Assembly: GCF_000002235.5 (NCBI RefSeq)
Contig: NW_022145599.1
Location: 6,052,781 to 6,116,780 of the forward strand
DNA: 64,000 nucleotides
Reading direction: 5' to 3'
Source of the DNA: Strongylocentrotus purpuratus
Taxonomy: Eukaryota; Echinodermata; Echinoidea; Camarodonta; Strongylocentrotidae
Positions within the stretch are counted from its first letter, which is position 1. Every line of letters starts with the position of its first letter. A model generated the notes under the pieces. The model saw only the letters and a list, made by a program, of their open reading frames with translations, searched no databases and was not told the origin of the DNA. The position numbers and the translations under genes were made by a program. Below, piece by piece: positions 13,701 to 25,700 of the stretch.

Positions 13701-16700
13701 CCATGGCGACATATGAAAATTACTATCCCAAAGGCTTTCATCATCCTACCATGTCCCATTTCTCTCCTGGGTATGGTGTGGCAAATGTAGATTAATGTCT
13801 CATCGAAAGACATTAGTGTTATACAAGGGATTATATCAAACCTACATTTCTAGTCACGTGCTTAAGCCACTAGACTATGACCCCTCTAAACCTTGTGCCT
13901 GAGAAAGTATCTCAATACTATTCTAACCATTTTGAGTCCACAGTTTTATTTGGGCCTATAAATGCAAGAATTCCAAAACATAACTTGTTTCTTGCCTCTT
14001 TACAGATGGGTAACTAAGTCACCTGCAGCACCACTATTCTACTTTTCTCCACTAATAATCTGACCCCCCCCCCCCCACAACAAAATTTGTCAGAGAAATA
14101 GCTGCGGAATGGCATGTTTTTGTTCTTGTCACGAAAGGCAAGGGAGTAATAAGTAACTTTGAACCATCTAGACCCTGTTGCACAAAACTTACCATTGATG
14201 GTAACTTTGCCATCAATGGTAAATACCATGGAAACCTTGATTTTGATTGGCTGTTGAGCCCTGTTACCATGGTAGTTGCCATTGATGGCAAAGTTACCAT
14301 CAATGGTAAGTTTTGTGCAATGGGGGCCCTAGTCTATTCATTGATTTCACTTACTTGCTGAGTTCCACCTGGTCCTGAGATGTACTGTATTGTAGTACCA
14401 GGGGGTAGACCTTTATTCTTGGTTGCCATTGAAGCCAGATTACTCATAGAGATGGTTGTCTTAGATGCTCCTGGCTTGGCAAGCGTTACAATCACCTTGG
14501 CACTGCTGGCTACACCAAGACGCTTCTACAAAAAAGAAAGAGAGGAGGAAAAAAAGTGAGATATTACAGTTTTGTTAGGTATGCTGCTCAAGAAAGTAGA
14601 TGGCTATTTCTTCATTTGATTTTATTCACAATTTTAGGTTTAAAAATCCTATTGAAAACAAAACAATTTTCATGAAATACCAGGTAGTTAAAAACATAAA
14701 ATCACAAGTATTTTGAAGATAAAAAGAACATGATAGGTTCTAGGTACTTATTTGCCATAAATATTACTGCATTTCATTTTCACCCCGTTTATCCCACCAT
14801 TTCTCCATTGAGAGACTACATTATCTGTAGAATCATGAATATCAACATCTCAACTGAAGTCTACTTCCTTCATAAAGAGCCATATCCCATATCATAACAA
14901 TCATCATCATGTGTTCTTTGTGATCTAACCTGTTGCATCTGTATCCTCTGGAGTCTGAGTTGTTCCTCTAGCTCCTGTTTAACCTGTTCGGCTACGGACT
15001 TGGTGCCCTTGAGGGTCGGTATGGCTACCTTGCTACCCCCCTTGGTCGTCACAGCTAGCTTGATAGCTGTCTCATTCTCCTTGTTGTGCGTACTCCTAAG
15101 AGCCAACGCTCTGGCTTCCTTTTCCCTGGCTTCTTTCTCCTTGTATTTCTCTCTGGCTTGTTGCTTCAGTTGCCTGCGGGAAACAATAAAACAATGTTTG
15201 TCTTAATTTGTTTCATTTCATTTCATTCCAAAGAAAATAAAGGAGCACAAAAAATATCACATAATAAAAAACAACAACAACAAAACAAAGTACAACACCA
15301 ACAAGTTTTGAAGTACTCCCAGGGAGTGGAGAGTGTGCATACATGTGTGTGGGTAAGCCTGAATCCGATGAACGGGGTAATAATATGATTGCAGGGCCCT
15401 CAGGGAGAACAGCATAAATAATGATGAGGCTACCCTGGGTAAACATGACATATTATTATTATTATTATTATTACTTAGTACAGCTTCAGCAATAGCAGAT
15501 AATGCTAGTTTATTTGTGACGTTTGAGTCTATGTAAGTACACAAATAAGAAATCTTGAAATGCAATGCAACTGGATATACTACAGTGAGTAGATTCAGAA
15601 TCAGTTTGTAGGCCCTTTGGTGATGTGTAACTACGGTATTGTACTCGACAAAGATTAAGTATTCAGAGATAACAATGTCATTGACCATGTAAAGACTTGC
15701 AGGTATCATCTTACCTTTCACAGAACTGCTGGACTTCCCATAGTTCTAGTCCTTCCTCGGGGACCCACACCTCGATGGTCTGTGGACCTTTGGGCTTCTC
15801 CGGGACTACTCTACGTGTTGGTGTGACGCTGGATCTTAGACCGGATCGCTGGGGTTTGTGAATCTCTGTCAATCAAAGTTAAATAAAATAAATAAATAAT
15901 AGTGGGTTCTTGTATAACGCTCATGTCAGTCAGATTTGACCCCCCTGGCGCTCCCGATTATTACCCTGGCTTTAGCACGGCTGCCATACGGCGCTCTAGC
16001 ATTAATACTTAATTACCCTCAGAATTAATACTAAATTACACTATTAAGGAAAGCATGCATATTGACAGATCTTCCAAGCATTGTAAAATTGAATATATAA
16101 TGACAAATAAATTAGTTAAAATTACAACTAACACTTTTTATGTACACCTGTTAGTATAAAATTGCATACTAAAACAATTTCATTGTATCTCTGAACAAAT
16201 ACAAACTTGTTTTTTTTCATCTTGCACCCATTAGAGTAAGACAGCTTTGTGTTAACGTTTGTTATATAACAGGTTCTAAAATGTAAGCAATCTAATTGGT
16301 CAAATAACACCAAGTGACCGTGCATCAGTCTTTCCTACCACACCTACCGTGCAGAAGTTCCCATCACAAAGTGATAAACACTGGCTGACATACATATCTC
16401 TGGCATATACAAAATAGAAGGCGTGATGAAATGCATGTAGTTTCAAATGACAGACATTGCACTTTGGGCTGCGCCACTCTACTGTGATGTCATTCTATTT
16501 AAAGCAAAGGGCAGCCCCCAATCACAATGGCTATGCAATTTTTGGAATTTTGATCAGGTTTTTCGCTCATTTCTCTAGTTTATGTTCATGTTAAAGACCC
16601 ATTTTATAAAACAAATGATTCATGTTTTGGAGCTCTTGTATTAGTAATATGTGCCAATGCTCTTGCAAACATGAATTATTTCTATTTATTATGATGAGTA

Positions 16701-19700
16701 CAAGATGAAGTGTCAGTTTGCATAACTTGTAATTGATTTAGTAGTTCTTAAGGATCTCTTCAACACATTAGACAAGATGTTACTTTCACAGATTTTTCCT
16801 TCATTTTGTAAACTTTGTTTCTAGATTAGAAGCCTTAAAGAGATTTTAAGATTGAAATTGGTAAAGGCTGAAAAAAAGTTGAAAAGTGAGGGTTAGTTTA
16901 CCTGGAGTGGAGATCGAAGTCTCTTTGGGTACAATCGTCTTGCGCACCAAGTACTGAGATTTGACACCACTTGGAGTAACGTCACGGCGATCTATAATCT
17001 CTGAAGTGATCCTTTCCCTCTCTGTATTGATGATGGTCACACCATTATTGTTGGGTGGTTTGATGTTGAGGTCGTCCCATCGTATACAAGCCCACAAGGT
17101 ACGAAGCAGCAGACTCACAGCAGATAGGGATTTTACAGTCTGCAGACGATACCTCCAGCAGATCTTGAAGGATGGACGGGCGCAAGGGTAAGGCCAGAAG
17201 TCACCCACATTCTTGGTGTTGGAGATGTAGCCCTCTACTTCGAGGTTACCTCCACGCCTGCTGAGGCGCCTAAGATTGTGCTGAGGCAACACCAAGATGC
17301 TTCTCTTCCTGCTTCGAGTGGAGAACATATAGCAGATGGGCAAGGGTTTGGCTAGGCGCTTGATGGAGCGCCTGCCCTTTGGTCCTTTTTCAAGGCGCAC
17401 AGGATCATTGGTTCTTCGTTGCTTTGGAATGGCAGCTAACTCATCTTTCAGAGCACTCTGTAGCTTGATGATCTCTGCCTGAATCATGGTCTGGGTGACC
17501 GAGGTGTCAATCTTACTCACAAGACTCTTTGTTGTTTTGGTTGTTGTGACGGTGTTGCTGGCAAGAAGATCTCTCAATTCACGGCTGATCATAGTAGATG
17601 TCGTTGTTGTAGTAGTGGTTTTTGTGACAGTTGTCATGATGGTCTCTGATTTTTCTGTCACAACAACTGAGATGGTGGTTGCAGGAACATCCTGCACATT
17701 GTCCATGTCAGCTGCATTGATAACCTTACTTTCAGAAGCTTGGATTTCTTTGGACTGTCTAATTTCAGAAGTCATTTGGACTTTCTTTTCTTCAAATCCA
17801 GTTACTTTTAGACTACTCAACATGTTGTCATTTGGCAATACGGTATCTGTCTCCATGGGGCTTTCCACATGTGAATCGTTTAGCTCCGAGTTTCTCTCAC
17901 TTGATACATTAGTCCTTGTTACACTTGAATCCTGAACTTCCATTGGTTCACTGGTAGTCTCAATCTCTGTTTTGGAGGAAGCCACTTGTGGTGATGTAGC
18001 ATCAACAGATGTTATTGCAGGAGAACTCACATCTTCAGCTTTCACATCTAATCCCCTGTTTTGTGTTGGTGAGACATCACTTATCGGCTTACCAGAAGCT
18101 ATGTTTGTACCTTCAACAGATGTTGTCAATGTAACATCAGAATGCTTCTTCACAGGAGGTTCGTCCTGTTGTTTCATGTCACAAGGAACAGCTGCAGGTT
18201 CTGTCTTCATTGTGTCCTCTTGTTCCTTGAACTTGGCCACTGCTGGGGGACCTGGAACTGTCTCTGTACCTTCAACAGATTGCTTTGATTCCAACACATT
18301 ATATTCCTGTACTGGTTTCAAACTCTGTTGTTCTGTATCACTCACAACAGCAGCATTTTCTGTCTTCATCATTTTGTTGTCAGCCGAATCTGGCAATTTG
18401 TCAGCGACTGCATTGTCACTCAGAGCACAAGTCAGCTTTTCATCTCCTGTGCTATGCAAGATAGGATCAAGATCTGTATCCATGACATGATCAAGCTTTG
18501 GTATTGTTGCTAGCTCCGTCTCTTCAGGTAAACTGCTTGTTAACCTTACATCCACATCATGTTGCTTTACAGTTCTTTCAGAAGGATCATGTGAATGGAA
18601 GTACATTTCATCCCCTTTTTGTTCTTCACTGTCCACAATGGCCTTTGCTTCAATGTCTTTTGTGTTTATTATTTCCTGTTGGTCTGCACTAAGTCTAACC
18701 TTATCTCCTTGTAATGCAGGCATCACATCTTTCACAATTCCATCAAAATTGTTATGGGCAATGGCTACGTTGGTATTCTCATTGGTCTCATTAGAAAGAG
18801 AACTATCAACACAATTCACAAACTCGTGTGTTACAGGCTTTTCACTCTGCTCGGAAGTGTATGTAGTACTTGTGTTTACATCTGCATTTTCAACACATTG
18901 CACATTAGAGGTTTCCTGCGATGAAAGTTCTTCACATTTTGGCTCTTGTGGAACTGCATTATGTTCTGAGGAATGGACGAGTCCAGAAGCAGCTATGTTG
19001 CTGTTATTGTTTGAAGTAGACAAGTTTGATCCCAGAGAATTTGCATTTTCCTCAACACTTTCACTTCCTGAGCCACCAACGTCACTGGATGATGATGACA
19101 ACCTTCCAAGCACTTCAGTGTTTGGAAGAGATTGCTTAGTCCTTTCACCATCACAACTTGTTTCCCCTGCTTCTGATTGTGAAAGCCCACTTTCATGATG
19201 TTCTGAATCCATGGATACACTATCTCCACTTTCCTTAGACATTGAAGCATCATCCAAGTGATTGTGCTGCATGTTCTCAAAGCTTTGCTTCTCAGGATGC
19301 AAAAGATTTTCCTTCGTGGGTTCTTTCTCTTGAGAGGAATGACCCGTTTCCATAGTAGGTGCTACGGACTGGCATAATGCATCTGAGAGTATATCTTCTT
19401 GCCTGTCTGCACAGGGTGTTTCAGAGGGTTGCTGATCCATCGGCTCTGGGTCTGTCAAAGAAGCATCAATCTTATTCTGCTGATCTTGACTCGTGTCACT
19501 GTCCACAGGCAGTGAAGGTGCCTCTCCAGTTTCACCTTGTGAAAGCTGATCAGAGGATAGGATTGATGTCATAGGTTCCGGTTCTGTGAGAGCAACTTCA
19601 CTTTTATCTTTCTGACTCATGTCATGTTCTGACTGCAACGGAAGTGCCTCTGAAGATTTAGCTTGCAAGGTATCCTCTGTTATCATGTCAGATTTCATAG

Positions 19701-22700
19701 GTACGTCGGTTGTAATTTCCAAAGATTTGGCACTGGTCTCCATCATATGTTCTTCTTCCTCAAAATTCTTCCCTGCATTCTCGACTTCCACCGCTTGTGC
19801 AAGTGTCTTTGTTTCTCTTTGATCCCCAGTTTGAACATCAAGTGCATTCTGCATTTGATTACTGCCAGGTTGTTCAGCCGATAACTGATCTGATCGTATT
19901 TTTACACCCGTATTGGCCAGCATTTCCTTGTAAGCATCTTGATAGGAAGATGGAGCTTTGGCAAGTTGTGTTGAAGTTGGCTTCTGGACATCTGATATAC
20001 TTTCAGTTTTCAAGTCGGCTTGCTCAGTAGGTTTACTGTTGGTGAGTTTTTCGTCCTTAGCTCCAAATGTTTGTTTAAATAGAGGAATGCGAGCAGAAGG
20101 CACTACAGGTTCTATATTAACAGGTTGATCAGTCTTGTCTGTTGCAGTGCGATCCTCTTTGACAGTTTGTCTTGCAATGTCAGCCTGAGCAACAGCTGAT
20201 GTAGCAGGATGTGCCTCTGCCATAGGTATTTCTACTTTCACTGCAGGTTGATGTGTTGATTGACCTGAAAGTGGTTCTAGTCCTTTCTTAACATTCAACA
20301 TTTCTGATTGTGCTGAAGCAATTGATGAAGAAGAAGGAACTTCTGATTTGACAGATGCTGGAACAGCTACAGGAGTGGATGTTGGAGCCATCACGGTTGC
20401 CATTGCACTTGTTGATGCAACTGCTGGAGAAGGAAGAGGTTCCTTTGCACTTTTCACTTTGGCATCACGAGCTGCTTTATTGGACTGAGAGGGTGGACGA
20501 TACACCTGAGGTTTCCTTGCTCTCCTAACCTCAAGCTGTTGCTTCATACCTTCTACTACACCCTGCACAGCCTTGATGTCTCCACCAGCGGAAAGCTTTG
20601 CCTTGAGGACCTTCAGCATCTTCTCCTTCTCCTCTACCATCTTTTGTTCTTTGGCATACTTCCCAATCTCTGACTGGAACTTGAGTGTCTCCTCAATGTG
20701 CTGTTTAGAACGACTCTCTAAAAGTCCTTCAAGTCTGGACTTGTAAGGGATCTTTCGGTAGACAGTGTGATTCCTCAAGGCATTGGAAATGTCTAGCTCA
20801 TCAATGACAAGGGACGGTTTCTTGGCAACTATTCCAAGAACTTTCCCTCCAACATCCATTGATTCTGCTGCTTTCTTGTCAACATTGCTTTCTGCTGCCT
20901 TCTTGTCTTTATCAACCTCACTAGTCCCTAAGCTATCACTGGGAGCTGATTCATCAGTTCTTTGGATCTCACCAGCTGGGTGCAGTTCTTGACCTGTACT
21001 CTCCAACCCTTGCCCAGCACTTTCTACCTGACTACTTGGACCAGCAGGAATGTTCCCTGCTGCCTTCTGGTGAGGACCTGTCTCAACATTTCCATCTGTC
21101 CTTGATTCACCTTCTCCCGTCCTCTCACTCTGCTCTCCTGCTGAATCTTTAGGACCGTCAACTTCCATTTTCACCTCTTCATCACCTGCCTTGGTTTCAG
21201 TTTTCTTTTCGTTCATTTCCATCTGTGTCTCACTTTCTTTCTCATCTTTCTTAGCCTCTTCTACATTATCAGTCTCCATCGAGTCAGGTTTTTTGTTATC
21301 CTCCTTGATATCTTGTTCTTCCTCTCTTTTCTGAGTGTCTGCCTCTTCTGTCTCTCTGGGTGACTGCTTGTCCTCCCTGGTGTCCATCTCCTCTTCATTC
21401 TTGGAGTCATCAACTGGTGGGTAGCCCCATTTTCCAGCTGAAAAGTGAGAAGAAACATTGCATTAAAAAAAAGTCATGTTCAAAGACAATTTCAAAATTG
21501 TTTCTTGTTTCATTATGCCCTAAACTTGGATGTGCATCACTGCATTAGCACTTTGATCACTTATTAGAGTTCAAGCCAGAATTAAACACACTTGCTTATA
21601 TGCCATCAACATTTCAGACTCAAAACAATTTTACAGAGCTCTAGCAATCAGAAAGGTGGTGCAGATACCATTTATTCAGTTAAATGATCACAAGAATATA
21701 TCTTTATTGTTGTCCTACTAGTCATGACTGACCCTTTGTGACCCTATTGATGATGACGTTCCAACCACTTCTATATAAATATATACTGATTTAATATATA
21801 ACATAACACAGGACCTTAACATTTTTGAGATTTCCTTAACTTTCCCTTTTAACTAATTAAAAAGTGATCCATTTAGCAACAACATGCATTAGGGGCTACT
21901 GCGGAAAACTTTTTTTCTTCATCTTGAAAGTTGACATAATATTCCAGCTCTTGATGAACACCCTTTTTTCCACTCGAATCAAACAATATGAAGTTAAATC
22001 TTTCTATAAGATGACGTGGAGCTTAATCAAATGATTGTTTGAGAGCGTACATGTGACCAGGCGTTTATTTTGCCTAACAAGTAATTTGGATAATGACTAG
22101 TCATTATCCAATGGTAATGACCGGTCATTAGTAAAATCATTTTAAATCATCATTTTATAAAACAAAAAAAAACATTATCTTATAAAACAAATAATACATA
22201 TCATTTTGTTCGGGCATTAGTAAAATTACCCACACACGGTACCTTCAAAACAGTCCAAACAGACTGTTCCAAAGATACCTTGTGTGGGTAATTCTTACTA
22301 ATGCCCTCACTGCTGTGTATTATTTGTATACTAGTTCTCAGCAGACAAGAACCAGGATGCATAGCCTTGTGATAACTCACCAGCCTTGGCAGCTCTGATG
22401 CACCTGTCTAGACCAATCTTAGCCGGACTAGGAGGGGGTAAGGGCCGTCTCTTCCTGATGGTGCTATGCCAACCATAACCACTGCCTCCGTATATGCGAT
22501 ACTCCTCACCTTTCAACTTCCATACCTAAAATCAAAGAATGAAGAATCTTCCTTTTGTAAATTTATACAAGATGAGTCATCACACTGGATAATACTTCCA
22601 GCATGATTACAGCATAGAAAAGAACATTCTAAGATAAAAGGGAAAGAAGGAATCCCTTTTAAGCTGCTCATATACACTTTTTGATATAGCTCACCTTTAC

Positions 22701-25700
22701 AAAGCCAGAAAGTCAATCCACTTGCTACCCACTTGTACCTAGTTAGATAATGTACATGAATGATAATTGGGGCAAGTATAAACAGATGATATATTTGCTA
22801 GCCTGTATGTACCGGTAGGTTTCCCTGCTGTCAATAAAACAGCTGCACAGAGTCTGGAGGATGTAGACTAATTTAGTTCAGTCTAAAATCACTCTACAAG
22901 TCTATATATTAAAATGCTATTCTTGACCAAACACACTTCATTGGAGTGGAGGCCTAGAAAGCAAGGGGGTGGGGGGCTTAGAAGAGGTTATTGCAACTTT
23001 TTGCGAGTTCAGTGGTAGTCTCCAAAACAAAGAAACCTTTTTCACATGTTGTATTAGGTGGATTAGAAGGGTAGAAATAAAGGATCTCGTCTAAGTCATT
23101 TCCCATCACACATCAGGGTCGTGCTATTGTATTGTCTGTCATACAGTTTGGTTGCTAATCTGAAGGACATGTAAATGCATTTGTTTCTACTATGCTCATT
23201 GATCTCACTGTCACCACTCACCTGATGCTTGATGGGGAAGCAGTACTTGACCCAACTGCAGTTGGTTTGAATCTCTTCAATATCATCATCCTTCCTCTTC
23301 TTGTCATTCTTCTTCCTCTCCTCCTTATCCAAAGCCGTAGTCCTCACCATTCTGACGTGACCCAGCCCATCAGAGAAGTACGAGTTGAACACCACAGGCT
23401 TGATGGCACACTCCAGGACGGAGAGGGCCAGGGCAAAGGCATGCGGCTTGGAGCACATGTGGACAGCTTTGATCCAGTTGTTGCGGTGGACCGTCCAGTT
23501 GGTGTGCATGACGGCCCTGGGGAGGTTGGTCTCAAGCTGCGTGGTGGTGAGGCGGAGGGTCGAGATGGTGAGCATGCGGTTGCTATTGGTGCTGCCGTGC
23601 CACTTGAACTCGGCTGCAGGAGTCAGACTGAACTTATTGACCAGATAGCGTTTGCGATCCCGCTCCTCTGCATGCTGCGGCTTGTTGAGGGCAAGCCTGT
23701 TGGTTTTGAACTGATTCTTGTAAGACTTGTATGTCCCCTCCATGCCAAGTTTGAAGAGAGATTCTGGCCGCAGGGAATTCCTTGTCACAATGCCCTTACT
23801 GGTGTCATCTCCTCCAATCGATTTAATCTCCCCCTTGGAATTAATGACAAGGGTTTCTTCCGTCTTGGTCCTGCCTGATACAAGAGAAGTTTTTGTATGA
23901 GTTGGAATGCTTGTAGTGTATGTTAGATAGGGAGTGGCTTTAGGGGGCGGGGGTTTGTAGTTAGGATTTCTTGACCTTGTCATAACAGTCTTTATTCCTT
24001 TGTTCTCATCATCTCCATCCTCGTTCTTCACCGAGATCTCTGATTCTTGGTTTCCACCATCTTGGCTGGTACCAGGTTGGTCTCCATCCTCCTTCTGATC
24101 CTCACTTCCCACCTCCATCTTTTCTTGACCCTCCCCTTCTGTTTTCCCATCTTCTTTGGTTTCCAAATCCCCAACCCCTTCCTCCTGAGCAGTCTTACTT
24201 GTACCTCCGCCCACATCAACTTCCATTTTCTCTTCGTCCTCCTTCTCTTCTGACTGTTCAGCCTCAATCTTTACTCCAGCTTCCTCCTGTGCCTGAGCGA
24301 TGACTGCTTCTTCCTCCAGTTGTCGCTTCTCCTCTTCAGCTTTCAAGAGGGCCTCATCTCGTGCAGTCTTTATAGCATTCAATTCCTCTGAAGGGCAAAA
24401 GAGTAATCACACATAATTCATTAAATCTATCAAATGAATATGACTCCCATTACAGACACAAATATTTCACCTTCACAGAACCCTTATCCATGACTAAATA
24501 TTAATGATATCTGCTGCTGTAACCTCTTGTGAAATAAGAATTCCAACTCATTTACATCAACAGATGTAATGCAATCCATGAACCTTAAAATCATATCTAA
24601 TGAAAGTTTATTCTCACATCGGGGCAGTTGATATATCGCAAAGAAGTGGTTTAAAGCCTGTCTGCACTAGTTTGGCCAGGAGGGATTAGACCCCCTGCAA
24701 GGTCACTGACAGGTGGTTATCTCGTCAAATCAGCTCTCAACTAACATAAGAAAAAAAGGATCATGGGGGACCAACAGGCACTGCTTAAGCATCGTTTGCT
24801 AAGCTTAAGAGGGCGCAAGTAGCTACAAGTAGTGCAGTCCTGCTTTAAAAGGCGATATCAAGTAATTCAGATTTGGAAAGTTCATGAAACTAATTCCACA
24901 AATTAATACTCTAATAAGGCTGTACACAACAGTGTAATGAGGTACCCGAGTACACTCCCAGGCTTACAAGCGAATACTCAACTATTCGGACGCCATGTTT
25001 TCTTATAATTTTTTTGAATTTTTTTTTTTGTTGTTGAATTTTTTTGATTTAAAAAAAAAAAAAATTTTGCCACCACCATACCTTTGGAGCAGTATCCCAG
25101 TTCTGTCGCCGAAAACGCATGCAATTTTACTTCGAGTTGCAGTTGAAGGCGCCGATTTAATAATAATAATAATAACAGTAAACAATGCTGTTTTAAAAAC
25201 CAAAGATGGCAGAATAATCCATTTTCCTACAAGTCCAAACAGAAATCCAGACATTTGGTCCCAGTTTCTGAGTAGTGAGTTTGACAGTGCTTGAGTTGGG
25301 AAACATTTTTACCGATGGCACCATGCCAGCAGCCGCCGCTCACCCAGGCACGGGTAAGCGTCGGCCTGGACAGATTTTTTTTTTTTTTTTTTTTTTGCGG
25401 CAGAATATTCGGGTACGAGAAATCGTACCCGAGCAGTTGTCAACCGTGCGGGTACTCGAGCATTCGACTACACGTCGCAGCCTTATAATCTAAGTAGACA
25501 TTCTTTATTTTTAATCAGTCAATAATTAACACAGATATTTAAATTTCAGTTGTTTTGTCCCTAAACTACAATAGTGCATATTGTAGGTTCCAATGTATCC
25601 ATGCTTTGCCAGGATACCAAACGGAACACTCAAGGTACTCAATGAATTCATTTTCCTACCAGGATAAATCACCTCGGTTGAAAACGGTCTATTTATGGAA

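Noticed and set aside
17486..19198. Plus-strand open frames opposite BPTF exon 5
   Set aside because: They are antisense shadows of the long exon; composition follows from the complementary strand.
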